Shown here piece by piece: positions 1 through 11,034 of a stretch of 64,000 nucleotides of DNA. Below the pieces are notes generated by a model, which saw nothing but the letters and a program-made list of their open reading frames with translations, had not been told where the DNA came from and made no database searches. The stretch is from Agrostemma githago. Its lineage: Eukaryota > Streptophyta > Magnoliopsida > Caryophyllales > Caryophyllaceae. Location of the stretch: assembly GCA_958450325.1 (NCBI GenBank), contig OY288259.1, positions 56,570,987 through 56,634,986 on the forward strand, written 5' to 3'. The first letter of the stretch is position 1. Each line of letters starts with the position of its first letter. The translations under genes were made by a program, and so were the position numbers.

Positions 1-3000
1 GTCATCACTAACTGTATCGTATGGAGAGATTTTCTACTTAAAGCATCGGCCACCACATTAGCCTTTCCTTCATGATACTGGATCTCGACCTCGTAGTCCT
101 TAATCAACTCTAACCACCTCCTCTGTCTCATATTAAGCTCCTTCTGAGTGAATATATATTTTAAGCTTTTGTGATCAGAGAAAACCTTAAAGGGTACACC
201 AAATAAATAATGTCTCCAAATCTTCAAAGCAAAGACTACGGCTGCTAATTCTAAATCATGAGTGGGATAATTTTCTTCATAAGGTTTCAATTGCCTAGAA
301 GCATAGGCAATCACTCTCCTATTCTGCATAAGAACACAACCTAACCCATTCTTAGAAGCATCGGTATAAACTTCATAAGCTTCATTCCCATCCGGTAAGG
401 CCAACACCGGAGCAGTGGTCAACTTCTCCTTCAAAATCTGAAACGACTCTTCACATCCCTCATCCCAAAGAAATTTTGTGGCTTTCCTCATCAGTGTAGT
501 CATTGGTCTAGCTATTTTAGAAAAATCTTTCACAAATCTCCTGTAATAACCAGCTAAACCCAAAAAACTACGAATTTCGGTCACGGATTTCGGTCTAGGC
601 CACTCCTTAACAGCCTTAATCTTAGCAGGATCCACTGATACCCCATCCTTAGATATAATATGCCCCAGAAAAGCTACTTGATCCAACCAGAACTCACATT
701 TAGAAAATTTGGCATACAACTGCTTCTCTCTCAAGGTACCCAGGACAATACGTAAATGTTCCTCATCCTCACTCCTCGAATAAATAAGTATGTCATCAAT
801 GAACACCACAACAAACTTATCTAGGTAAGTCCTAAAAGTTCGATTCATCAAGTCCATAAATACAGCAGGTGCATTGGTCAACCCAAAAGGCATCACAGTA
901 AATTCATAATGGCCATATCTAGTGGAAAATGCAGTCTTAGGGACATCCTCAGGTGCTATCTTCAATTGATGGTACCCAGATCGCAAGTGTATTTTAGAGA
1001 AAACAGAAGCTCCCTTCAACTGGTCAAACAAATCATCAATCCTAGGTAAAGGATACCTATTCTTGATAGTAACTTGGTTCAATTCCCGATAATCAATACA
1101 CAACCTCAAAGTTCCATCCTTCTTCTTCACAAATAAAACAGGGGCACCCCAAGACGACACACTAGGCCTAATATACCCTTTCTCCATCAACTCATCTAAT
1201 TGTTTCTTAAGCTCTTGCATTTCTAATGGTGCCATTCGGTAAGGTGATTTAGCAATTGGACCCGTTCCTGGCATTAGGTCGATTTTAAACTCAACTTCTC
1301 TAGCTGGAGGCATTCCCGGTATTTCCTCAGGAAACACATCAACAAACTCACTCACTACTGGGACTTCACTCAAGTCAGGATATTCCACCCTCAAATCTTT
1401 TACATGACACAAAATCAACTCAGCTCCCCTAGATAAATGCTTTTTCACTTTCATAGCAGAAATAAGTTTCACTCTAGGACCCCTTACATGACCCGTATAA
1501 GATACTCTCACATTTTTAGGCCCTCTCGAGGAAACTTTACTCTGTGCACAATCAATATTAGCCCGATGAGAACCGAGCCAATCCATCCCCAAAATCACAT
1601 CAAAGTGAGGTAACGGAAATTCTATCAGGTTTGCCTTAAAATCATGATCACCAATAAACACAGACACATCCTTAAAAATTCTTTTACAGTTCACTAAGTC
1701 CCCAGATGGCATAGCAAAATCATAATCCACAATTTCACTAGATTCGACATTCATTTTATCCACAAGCTTAGTTGAAATAAAAGAGTGAGATGCACCAGAA
1801 TCAAACAGAACATGAGCTGAAATAGAATTCACAAGAAAGTTACCCGAAACGATGTCTGTATTTTCTGCTTCTTCTCTATTCATGACATAGAGCTTCCCAG
1901 TGGGCTTCTTAGTACTCTGTGCCCCATTCACTTGTCCTGCGGGCTTACTAGCTGCTGTAGTGTTGCCCTGAGTCGGAGTTGGGTTCTTATAAGTGTTGTT
2001 AGATGCAGACCCACCATAACTCTGAGTTCTTCCCTGACCCTGAAATCGGTTACCCTGATTCACACTCGCACTAGCAGATGGTGCACTACGGGGTCTTCCT
2101 GCCTTCTTATTAGTACATTCAAACTCACGGTGTCCCAATTTTCCACACCAGTGGCATGTCACCCTATTTCCCTGACAATCAACTCCTGGGTGATCTCCCT
2201 TGCATATCTTGCAGTAATAGTGTCTGGTAAAAGCTTGGCCGGTCCCCTGACTCTTACCATTCCAGTTATTCCCTTCTTCTTTCACATTCCCGCCAAAAGA
2301 TCGAGACTTATTCTGAGGGTTGTTATTATTATGAAAATTTCCTCTCTTAGCTGCGGTGTCAGATTGACTCCCCTGATATTCCCTCTTTTTGGTAACACTA
2401 GTTCCCAACTCAGTCTCCATTTTCTGGTTACTCCTCTCAATGTTCACAGCTCTAGCATAAATATCCCTCAATGAAGTGAAGGTCTCCCCAGCAAACCTAC
2501 CCTTAATCTTCCAATTTAACTTGTCCTCAAACCTTGCCGCTTTAATTCGCTCAGTCGGCACCAACTCCATAGCGAATCTGCTGAGTTCAATGAATTTGTT
2601 ATAAAAATCCTTCACACTCATCTCATCTGTCTGCTTTAGGTCCCCAAATTCAGCCAGTTTCTGGTTCTTCACATGATCGGGGAAAAATTCTTCCTCGAGT
2701 AAGTCCTTAAGGTCATCCCAGTCTTAATCATGAAGTACGACGGTACCATTAGCATCTCTCACCCTCTTAGGTTTCATGAAATCATCTTTCACAGTCTGCC
2801 ACCAGATATCTGCTTCCTCCTTCAAGTAGAAAACAGCGATCCTAGCCTGAAACTCATGCGGGCACCCAACAACCAAGAAGATTTTCTCCATCTCCCTAAT
2901 CCAGTTATCTAGCTCAGTAGGATCCCCTTTCCCAGTAAAAGATGGCGGCCTCTTCTTCTGTACCGCTTCAGACATCCCAGCGACAGTAGGTGTAGGATCA

Positions 3001-3149
3001 TTTTCATTTTCAACCCTCTCATTCATATTCCGCGCAACCGTAGTCATTTGTTGCACAGCTTCGACAAGAACTGTGTTTTGAGCTATAAGTTGCGTCACCA
3101 TAGCAGCCATATCAATATTGTTGTTTTCATTTTCCCTTCGTGGAGGCAT
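1..3149 (-). pseudogene. Ty3 gag-pol polyprotein, partial, one stop and a lost RT aspartate
   Basis: The frame starts at the ATG at 3147-3149 (MPPRRENEN) and stays in phase to the left edge, broken once by a TAA at 2724-2726 inside gag. In order: gag capsid region (about 3149-2470), CCHC zinc knuckle (about 2200-2110), retropepsin with Asp-Ser-Gly-Ala at 1791-1802, RT (about 1230-690) with the Asp-Asp box at 792-797, and RNase H up to the edge. Phase was checked at gag, protease, both RT motifs and the edge. RT motif A, normally K-I-D-L-x-S-G-Y in this family, reads K-I-H-L-R-S-G-Y: the codon at 987-989 is CAC, replacing a catalytic aspartate with histidine. The copy should therefore be RT-dead as well as interrupted. 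The in-frame TAA could be a recent mutation, as the rest is open. Confidence 0.9.
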
Positions 3150-3344
3150 GATTACTATATATATAAACAAGATTCTATTAAATATTGACATAAAATCGTC
3201 CTATCACTAATAATATCACAAATAATAACATAAGTAGCATTCACAGTTCAGGTAAGGGTAATAACAGAAAATATTATCATATATATATACAAATATGAAT
3301 ATATAAATCATGCGTATGCAATGCACCCAAACCACCCAACACTC

Positions 3345-3404
3345 TGTTTTTTTTTTTTTTTTTTTTTCATAACGGTAAAAGTTTTTTTTTTTTTTTTTTT
3401 TTTA
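3345..3404. repeat. Two poly(T) tracts in the gag leader
   Basis: Two T runs of about 20 nt each flank a short spacer between the primer binding site and gag. On the element's sense strand they are A-rich leader sequence. Length is likely polymorphic. No function is evident. Confidence 0.8.
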
Positions 3405-3443
3405 AACCATTTCAAATTTTGCAAAACATTTTGGAAAGCCTAT

Positions 3444-3456
3444 GGCTCTGATACCA
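3444..3456 (-). other. Primer binding site (tRNA-iMet type)
   Basis: On the minus strand this reads TGGTATCAGAGCC, complementary to the 3' end of initiator methionine tRNA. It lies 2 nt inside the LTR end, as is usual for Ty3 and copia elements. It fixes both the LTR boundary and the element's orientation. Confidence 0.93.
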
Positions 3457-3458
3457 AC

Positions 3459-3904
3459 TGTAACAGCCCTAAATTTTCGCAATCAAAATAATATCCCAAA
3501 AACGGAAAACTCAAAGCTGTTACTCCACACTTAGCTTTACGGAGCCAAGTGCAAGGAAAAAAATAATTAATAAATAAATAAAAAATAGGAATCGGATAGC
3601 TAATTAAATAGAAACGTTGCAGCGGAAGTCTTAAGTCTTACAAAATCCAAAACGGTTAAAACAATTGCAAACCAATAATAGTAAATTCAATAATAATATA
3701 AATAGTTTGGAGTCAAGTTAAATAATAAAAGTTCTTCCTCGCTCAGCATAACCCATACCAGAATGCACCCATGCAGCAATTCAAGTGTACCTATCAGCTG
3801 TACCCAAAAACACAAATAGGTACAGGTTCCAGCGGGGGAACGACCCAAAACAAAAAGGACGTCAGCAAAGCTGAGTAAAAATATAATAATGTAATAATTC
3901 GTGA

Positions 3905-3937
<33 letters not shown>

Positions 3938-5709
3938 CAAAATAATAATAATAATAATATTAACAAACTGAGATCAGAAATAAAATCATCGTTTAAATAC
4001 CAGAATACCATAAAAATAATAGTCAAAATCAAACCAACCCAAAAATATATTTTTTTCGCAACCTGTGTGCCAAGGTCCTACCCTTGCACGGTCTAGAGGT
4101 AACCACCTGTGCTTAGCTAGACTCCTAATAGTGCGCACCTCTCACATTTGGACAGTCAGTAGGATGAAACTGCCAAAGGAGAAAGTCTAACTCCCTAGCG
4201 AGTGAGGGCCGGACAATCCTCACTCAAAAATAGTTTCGGGACAAAGTCCCAGGAACGTCTTAGACGCACCTTAAAACCATCTAGACCAACAGAGCTCCCA
4301 GAGTCTGTTATAAGTTACTAAAAATTTTACCAAAATAGTACCAATATGTGAGTCGTGTCACAAAGTTCAATATCCAAACATTACGAGTATTATAAAAATA
4401 TTAACGATCGACGAAATAATTTACAAAACCGTTATAAAATATATTTTGATCCGAACATGCTCTTTACTTAAAAGTGAAAAGGGTAAAACGTCCTTACCTC
4501 TCAAGACAGACAAACTCAGCTAGAATTACTCCAAGAACTCTTTCTCCTCGAATCCACAAGCTACAATTAATATATAAATGATTCAATAATTTAACCTAAT
4601 AGGCTACGGTTAAGACCCGACTCAAACTCATACACCAACTTATTACTATAACTCGTATGAATTTCTTCTCCATAAATAACCCAACTAAATATATACTCCG
4701 TATATAACTACGTGTCCTCAAGTTAACTAACTACTAACAAACCCGGACTATAACGTAGGATTATGAACTATTTATAACAATGAAACTCTACACTCACATT
4801 ATTGATAATCTTTGCTTTTAGTGTTCTGACAAATACAACCTCCAAAGCATTCCTCCAAGTGCCACGCCTAGCTCCCTCACCATAATTTAGCAAATTAATT
4901 TCTATAAGTACGCACCCACAATCCTAACATACATATACATATATATACTATAACCCAAACTCCATTCTTCAGATATCGCGTTCTACCTACTTACCCATAA
5001 ATTTTCACTCCGTTTAACAATACTCATACATTGAACCTTAGTTCTAAAACTAAACAGAGCCGCTCCACTTCAATTATAACCATCCAACCACGACTCAACT
5101 CAATTATGCCGAATTTAAATCGACCCAGACGCTAATTACATATGTAATAGTTAAATTATGTCAAGAAAATGATTTTAAAACCAAGAACAAAAGAAAAGGG
5201 TCAAGACTCGATATATATTTAGACCTACTTCATATTTGATCCACTAATTATGAAAACAAATAGGTCAATTGGTCAAGAGACTTACAATTTAGATAAGAAG
5301 GATGCAAACACGCGTTGGTGTGAGCAAGAATCAAGAACCGGTTATACAATGACGATCGAAGGACCAATCATGAACGAATGAACAGAGGGGGATGAGCAGC
5401 AGTGCGGCAGATATGAAAAAGGAAAGGAAATAAGGATTGGAAGGGGTTGGGCGTGGGGTTAAATAGTTATAGGATTTCCCCTTTTTTTTTCTTATTTGTA
5501 TTTGATCCAATTTTTCAACCCGATACAAAGTCGGTTAGTAATTAAAACCCAAATCTTTTCAAAACCAGAATCGATTAAATAAAAGGAGGCCGAAAATACT
5601 TAAATTTTATAATGACATCGAAAATATTTGTCCCGACTTAATAACCCGATTCAAATAAAATAGACCAGTAACACCTTATAATTGACTCGAAAAATAACGG
5701 GGTGTTACA
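3459..5709 (-). repeat. 5' LTR of the Tekay-like element
   Basis: On the minus strand the LTR runs from TGTAACACCCCG to GGGCTGTTACA, with the TG...CA termini of an LTR, and is 2251 bp long. The inner end abuts the primer binding site. The outer end interrupts copia coding sequence at 5710. No gene is supported inside; short open frames here are incidental. It contains a (TAA)n microsatellite near 3906-3958. The partner LTR is outside the window, so no age estimate is possible. Confidence 0.9.
3906..3958. repeat. (TAA)n microsatellite
   Basis: An almost pure AAT/TAA trinucleotide repeat with one short interruption lies inside the LTR of the Tekay-like element. Confidence 0.9.
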
Positions 5710-6430
5710 TTTATTAATAGAGCAAGCTGTACAATTTGAACTAGAATATGATAAATTGGATGAAGCAATGGCATTTATTTTAGTTATAATATTGGGGGAG
5801 GGGTGACCGAGTCGATGATGCCAAAGCATCGAGGCACCCTTTGTAGCGTGATGGATCGAGGGGCGGGTAAGGGTAGGGCCGGGATGCCACTCGTAAATCC
5901 CGTGGTTAAGGAAGCCTTCAAGAATTGCCTTGCCCGTCGACCGATCCTGAAAAACAAAGGAATTAGATGAGAATATAGCAAAAGCATTATTATCGCTACA
6001 AAATTGAGAAACCGATAAAATATTTCGAGAGATAGTAGGGACATGTAAAACGTGAGTAAAATTAAAGGTGGAAGAGGGAGTTGAGAGAGAAAAGGAACCA
6101 ATGTTGTGAATCGGGAGAGAAGAGCCATCCCCGATAATTAAGTCATCGATGCCATCGTAAGGGGTATGGTAGGCAAGATTGTCGAGGTCTTGAGTGATAT
6201 GGTGCGTAGCACCACTGTCAATGAGCCACAAGGAGGGTTGAGAAGGGCCGGTGATGGCAGTGTTTGCCCGAGGAGTGGTGCGACGAGGTGGTGGAGGGCG
6301 AGCCGGGACACGAATATTAGGATATAGACGTTTAAAAATTTCGTAATTTTCGAGGAAATGCGATTGAGTGTGGCACCACTGACACTTCCCTTTGAAGGGA
6401 GGTGCCCCGGTGGCGGACAATGATTGGGCC
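5710..6430 (-). pseudogene. copia Pol fragment: zinc knuckle, protease, pre-integrase domain
   Basis: Reading leftwards from about 6430 there is a degenerate zinc knuckle (C-x2-C-x4-H, with the last cysteine replaced by tyrosine), then a copia aspartic protease with L-I-D-S-G-A-T-H-H, then the GAG_pre-integrase zinc module (W-H-H-R-L-G-H ... C-T-A-C). The frame is cut at S-I-N-K by the LTR of the Tekay-like element at 5709. Residues encoded beyond that are LTR sequence. Integrase core, RT and RNase H are displaced to the left of the window. The frameshift relative to gag and the insertion make it non-functional. Confidence 0.9.
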
Positions 6431-7211
6431 GAGGGAGGTGTGGGCAGGAGCCGGTTGTCGGCCGAGAGGGGGAGGGCCGATTAGTGTGGTGAGTGGGGCG
6501 ATGGGCCGCATGATGCGCGGTCATCGGGAGTGGTGTGGAGATGGGTTTGTGATGTTTGAGAGACAATTCAAATTGAATTAATTTCTCATGGAGGGCCTCG
6601 AAAGTGATAGGAGTATCCCGTGCTTTAACGGCGTCAACGATGGAGTGGTATTGACGATACTCAAGCCCATTGACGATCTTAGCAATGAAGTCTTCATGAT
6701 CTATAGGTTTGCCCATATGGGCAAGTTCATCAACACACCCTTTGACCTCTAGCATGAATTCAGTGACCGATTTGTCACCCTTGGATATGGAGTTAAAACG
6801 GTCTTTGATCTGTAGAATGTGACCGCGGGAAGTACTAGCATAGGTGTTGGATAGGTGAGTCCAAATCTTGTGTGAAGTGGTGACATTATTGAGGAGAGAT
6901 TTGATATCGTTAGATATGGTTCCTCGAAGAGCACCACTTATGAACTTATCTTGGCGGAGCCAAGTAGAGTAGGCAGGGTTCGGTTTGGTGGTCTTTTTGG
7001 TGGCGTCATCGCCAGGAAGGGTGGTGGGTGGGCATGGTTTTGTTCCGTCGACATAATCGAAGAGTCCATAGCCAAGGAGAAGCTCTTCAACTTGGAGAGC
7101 CCAAGAGCGATAGGTGAGTGGTTCAAGTTTCTCCACATGGGAAAGATCCACTACAATGAATGATTTTGTGGGTTCGTGTTCATTCGGGATTAGGCCGATT
7201 GCGGCAGACAT
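6138..7211 (-). pseudogene. copia Gag
   Basis: The start codon is at 7209-7211 and the first roughly 230 residues are a recognisable copia-type capsid protein: an N-terminal segment with Y-R-S-W-A-L-Q-V-E, a W-x-x-L-x-x-x-Y-A-S box, and a helix-rich body of the UBN2/retrotransposon gag family. After about residue 235 it becomes a proline- and histidine-rich tail and then runs out of frame: the true continuation, with the zinc knuckle, is in the adjacent frame. The carboxy-terminal 100 residues are therefore frameshift product. It would form the virus-like particle if intact. Confidence 0.85.
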
Positions 7212-7264
7212 TTTCTTGATTTTAGTCGTGAGAGAAATGAGAGTAGAGGGTAGGATGTTCTATA

Positions 7265-7276
7265 GCTCTGATACCA
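7265..7276 (-). other. copia 1 primer binding site
   Basis: The minus strand reads TGGTATCAGAGC, the tRNA-iMet complement, 2 nt from the end of the short LTR. It sets the LTR boundary at 7279. Confidence 0.9.
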
Positions 7277-7278
7277 TG

Positions 7279-7545
7279 TGAAGAATATGGTAAAAAGGAT
7301 AATTATTATTGACAAAGTTACTAGAATTTATACAAGCATACAATTGTCTATCCTAAGCAACTACTACTACGATTGATTGAAATAATAATAGTTTACATAA
7401 GTAAAAGATACAAAGCATCAGGATGATACATTGCCAAAAATGACAGATATGCAATATTATTTACGAGGAAACTAAATCATGGAGATATGGAATCTTTAGG
7501 GAGGGATATCTGTATTTCCAATATTACGTCAATTTTTTCTCAACA
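7279..7545 (-). repeat. copia 1 5' LTR
   Basis: On the minus strand it starts TGTTGAGAAAAAATTGACG and ends ATATTCTTCA, about 267 bp. The outer end is ambiguous by 3 nt because of a repeated AAC (7545 or 7548). A short LTR of this size is normal for copia. Confidence 0.78.
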
Positions 7546-8378
7546 ACATTAATTATTTATCATTATTTGCTTTAATTATTCTTAGAATGTCAAATATATC
7601 CATTTATGTTTACTGATAACCCGCAAATAATACGACGACTTGGATCATACCGTCACTCTCATTTATGTTTAAGATGGGAAATTGTCCGGTCTTTAATTTT
7701 ATTCGATTTTTTAATTTTATATTCATATTAATTTTATTTAATTAATTAATAACTAATAAAAAATTAACGATATTAATCACAATTATAATAATAAACAACA
7801 TTTAACAATTAAATACGTACACATTTTTTGTTTTATATACAAATTAATATTTTAATAATAAAAAAATAAAAAAAGGGAAAGAATCCCTGCAAAGTTGCAG
7901 GACTGTCATCCTCGCTCAGTTCTCGGCCAGACGAGAAACTCGGTTCCTATTCCTTACCTAATCAGCTTTCTCCTCAATTTTTTAATATTAATTCAACTAG
8001 GTGGCCATTCTTGTGCTCGCAGATTATTGCTAATGTGCATGCTCTAACGGGGTTTATTCAAGAGAATGGAGGGAGTACTCCGTATGTCAACATTAATCAG
8101 ATCATGTGATTAATGTAGTCGTTGTTATAGAACCTTTCACATTCAATATTAGTTGTTATTAACTCATGTAATTAGTTTGTGTTAGATTCATTGTATCATG
8201 TATTATTCTCTCGATATTTAAACCAACACGTCATAATAGAATACTCACGGATTTATAGTATTCTACCTAACTAAAATTTGAGCAATTTTTTTACCAAAGC
8301 AGTAGACACAATGACTTGTGGCTCAGCAAATATACTTCATTGGCTCAAAGATGCCCTACAAGACTATCTAAGATAATA
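7546..8378. other. Intergenic, no gene recognised
   Basis: The stretch is AT-rich. A slightly GC-richer patch lies at about 7880-7960. A GGAGGGAGTACTCCGT word near 8068 resembles the end of Stowaway/mariner-type MITEs, but I found no partner end. No reading frame or RNA gene is supportable. Confidence 0.6.
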
Positions 8379-8408
8379 CTCCCTCCGAGTTTCTATGATC
8401 GCCCCATT
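8379..8408 (+). repeat. Left TIR of mariner-like element
   Basis: The left end starts CTCCCTCCGAGTTTCTA. Its first 17 bases match the right end exactly, followed by a looser match around GCCCC. A TA precedes it. Confidence 0.92.
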
Positions 8409-8894
8409 TCATTTTGGGGTGGAAAATAAGGAAGTATTATTATATTATTAAAGTTGATAAAGTGGAATGAAAAAGTAAGAGAGAGAAAACAATTAGTTAA
8501 AAGTAATTTAGTTAATCCTTTTACAACCACAACCATTAGCCTTCTAATTACATTACACTGAAAACAGTCCATGACTGTCAAAATACAAACCGAAAAAATT
8601 ACACAGTCGTAGTAGACGTTTTACAGCCGTGACGGTTTAATTACTTCCATAATTTGGACTTGATTGGATGATCGACGCGCACTTCAGAAAATATTCCGAG
8701 ACCATGAAAAACGGTGCTAACTTTCCTCATACGATCGACGTTGAACCTGCCATAGAAACACAACATTGCCATGCCCATAGAGTAAAAATCTGCTGAAACG
8801 CACTTTGAAATTTGGTGCCAAATTCCAAATTGGCGGCAGATTCAACATTTCAGCCCAAAAAAGTGAAAGGTGAATTTAGGAGCCAAGTCAAGCC

Positions 8895-8902
8895 TTTAAA
8901 TA
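8895..8902 (+). promoter_or_regulatory. Possible TATA box of the transposase
   Basis: TTTAAATA lies about 30 bp upstream of the transposase ATG at 8933. The position is close to the start codon, so the leader would be very short or the second ATG (residue 30) is used. Pattern only. Confidence 0.3.
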
Positions 8903-8932
8903 CCCACCATAAATGCATTTTGTACACATTAA

Positions 8933-10426
8933 ATGAACCACAAAAAACAACAAAAAGCACCAAAAAATCTGAAATCAGCCATTGAAATATTCTCGTCTTC
9001 ATTAATTACAAAAATAATGAAGACGAGAAACCTTAGTGACGATGAGAGAGCACGTATCGTCGAACTTCTCCTTCGTTCATCTACCGACGACAAGATAAAA
9101 AGGGGTGTACAGAAACAAATTGCAGCGGACTTTGCTGTTGACCGAAAGACGGTATCAATGTTATGGAGGACGGCCAAAAAGCAGATGCAGGACGGTCTTC
9201 CCATCAACGTAAACAGCAAAGTTAAAGGGAAAGCAGGTCGTCCATCCGTCACATTCGACGAGGACAAATTCAAAAAAATCGGGATGAAGGATAGGACAAC
9301 CCAAAGAAGGGTTGCAAAACAAATGGGAGTGAGTCAAACGAAGGTTGCTAAATGGGTCTCCGACAAGGTCATCAAAAGTCACACTAATGCCCTAAAACCA
9401 GGTTTGACGGACAAGAACAAGCTTCACAGGTTAATGTTCTGCCTTAGTCAACTTCATTTCGATGATATATGTAAAGAGTTTAAATTCAAAGAACAAACAA
9501 ACTTAGTGCATATTGACGAGAAATGGTTTCAGCTAACAAAGGCATCTCAAAGATATTACTTGCAAGAAACTGAAATTGAACCCCATAGAACGGTGCAATC
9601 AAAAAACTTCATTCCTAAAATAATGTTCATGTGTGCGGTTGCTAGACCACACTACTCGTCTAATGAGGAGGTTATTTTTGATGGAAAAATAGGAATTTTT
9701 CCGTTTATTACACAGATTCCAGCTCAACGGAATTCAAAGAATAGGGTGGCCGGTACTCTAGTCACAAAACCAATTGATAGTGTGAACAAGCTAGTAATCA
9801 AGGAGTGTATCATTACACAAATCATACCCGCAATAAAGAGCAAGTGGCCTTCATGTAGGAGCAAAGACATTATTATCCAACAAGACAATGCAAGACCTCA
9901 TATAGATAACTTAGATGTCGACTTTAGGTTAGCCGCTAGTTCTGATGGTTTCAATATCCAACTACAATGTCAACCTCCTAATTCACCGGATTTGAATGTG
10001 TTAGATTTGGGATTTTTTAGAGCAATACAATCTTTGCAGTCAGACACAAATGCATACAAACTTGATGACATAGTCGTGGCTGTTAAAAGTGCATTCAATA
10101 ATCTAGATATCGTGAAGCTCAAATATGTATTCATAACTTTACAAGCGGTTATGATAGAGATAATGGAGAAACGTGGTGGCAACAATTACAAGTTGCCTCA
10201 TATGCACAAGTCTAAATTAGCTGCCCAGGGTTTACTTCCCGAATATTTAAGTGTAGACGTTGACGTAATTGCGGAATGTGTTCAACATGCACAAAATTTA
10301 GTGGATTTTCCAATTATGGAGGAGTTGAAGGGATTCATAACACAAATGAGACAACAAACAACATCAACAAATGAGCCTCAAGTTGTAGATGCCCCAAACG
10401 ATGAGATTTGGGATTTCACAACTTGA
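8933..10426 (+). CDS. Mariner-like transposase, intact, 497 aa
   Basis: It catalyses cut-and-paste movement of the surrounding element. The N-terminal part carries two helix-turn-helix-like segments that should bind the TIRs (about residues 33-80 and 110-145, with an A-G-R-P-S linker at 101-105). The catalytic DDD domain is complete: Asp195 in V-H-I-D-E-K-W-F, Asp318 in Q-Q-D-N-A-R-P-H, and Asp358 in L-N-V-L-D-L-G-F-F. Asp318 and Asp358 are separated by 39 residues, the D39D spacing of plant mariner-like transposases. There is no stop, frameshift or evident intron. The first ATG was chosen because it keeps the frame fully open; Met30, which starts the well-conserved part, is an alternative start. 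It is the only unbroken transposition gene in the window. Confidence 0.95.
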   Translation: MNHKKQQKAPKNLKSAIEIFSSSLITKIMKTRNLSDDERARIVELLLRSSTDDKIKRGVQKQIAADFAVDRKTVSMLWRTAKKQMQDGLPINVNSKVKGKAGRPSVTFDEDKFKKIGMKDRTTQRRVAKQMGVSQTKVAKWVSDKVIKSHTNALKPGLTDKNKLHRLMFCLSQLHFDDICKEFKFKEQTNLVHIDEKWFQLTKASQRYYLQETEIEPHRTVQSKNFIPKIMFMCAVARPHYSSNEEVIFDGKIGIFPFITQIPAQRNSKNRVAGTLVTKPIDSVNKLVIKECIITQIIPAIKSKWPSCRSKDIIIQQDNARPHIDNLDVDFRLAASSDGFNIQLQCQPPNSPDLNVLDLGFFRAIQSLQSDTNAYKLDDIVVAVKSAFNNLDIVKLKYVFITLQAVMIEIMEKRGGNNYKLPHMHKSKLAAQGLLPEYLSVDVDVIAECVQHAQNLVDFPIMEELKGFITQMRQQTTSTNEPQVVDAPNDEIWDFTT

Positions 10427-11034
10427 TCACGGATCAAAACACAATGCAAAAACAGGAGACGATATTTTGCAGGGACATGTATGATAATTTCATCAATTAT
10501 TTTGGAGGTAACTTTTATGCAGGAAGAACAGCCGGCATCATTTTGGGACAGGAACAAAAACAACAGAAAACAGCAACATCATTTTGCATTAGTGTGCTTT
10601 TGGTATATTAGTAGGTCGACTTGGCTCTTTGTATTTCACATTTTCTTGGGCTGTTAAGTTTTGTAAATGAATTTCAGCAATGAAAATGGGTCATACAAGT
10701 TGTGTGACAATGGCAAATTCTACGGAAAGTAGAGCAATCAACAACCGCATACCCTAAGTATTTACCTCACCGGGTATTGGATACACTATATGCCTCATCG
10801 TAAACATCGGGATTAAAAAAACCGATGTCCGGCGGCATTACAGTGAATCCAATATTAATGGTCCACGGTTTTTTTTTTCATCACAAGTGCTGAATCGAAA
10901 CCCACCCAAATCAAAATCACGACATAACATGCAAATAACTTCCGGTATACGCAAATCAGAACACGCAAATCGTAAATTTCAGAACATAACATAAACATAA
11001 CAAAGAAATACGACGGATTAGGGATAAACCTTCC
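10427..11034. other. Non-coding interior of the mariner-like element
   Basis: This is the gap between the 3' ends of the two convergent frames. It would hold the transposase 3' UTR. I see no further gene. Confidence 0.6.

Larger units (their letters stand above)
1..5709 (-). mobile_element. Ty3/gypsy (Tekay-like chromovirus) retrotransposon, 5' part
   Basis: This is the 5' two thirds of a minus-strand LTR retrotransposon that runs off the left edge. Reading leftwards it has a 5' LTR (3459-5709), a tRNA-iMet primer binding site (3444-3456), and gag, protease, RT and RNase H in one frame. Integrase and the 3' LTR lie outside the window. Its outer end at 5709 cuts a copia reading frame, so it is nested in the neighbouring copia element. 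The lineage call (Tekay/Del) rests on the gag-pol motifs and the roughly 2.2-kb LTR and is an inference; Ty3/gypsy is certain. The target duplication cannot be checked because the other end is missing. Confidence 0.93.
5710..7545 (-). mobile_element. Ty1/copia retrotransposon 1, 5' part, disrupted
   Basis: This is the 5' portion of a minus-strand copia element: LTR (7279-7545), tRNA-iMet primer binding site (7265-7276), gag (7211-6430) and the start of pol (protease and pre-integrase zinc domain). It is cut at 5709/5710 by the Tekay-like element. The rest of its pol would resume outside the window. Gag and pol are in different frames here, from a frameshift near 6420-6500. Confidence 0.9.

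Noticed and set aside
1932..2474. 180-codon plus-strand frame
   Set aside because: It is the opposite strand of the Ty3 gag/zinc-knuckle region and has no family resemblance.
8068..8085. Second mariner or Stowaway MITE left of the main element
   Set aside because: Only one end-like word is seen; no inverted partner or TA-flanked boundary was found.
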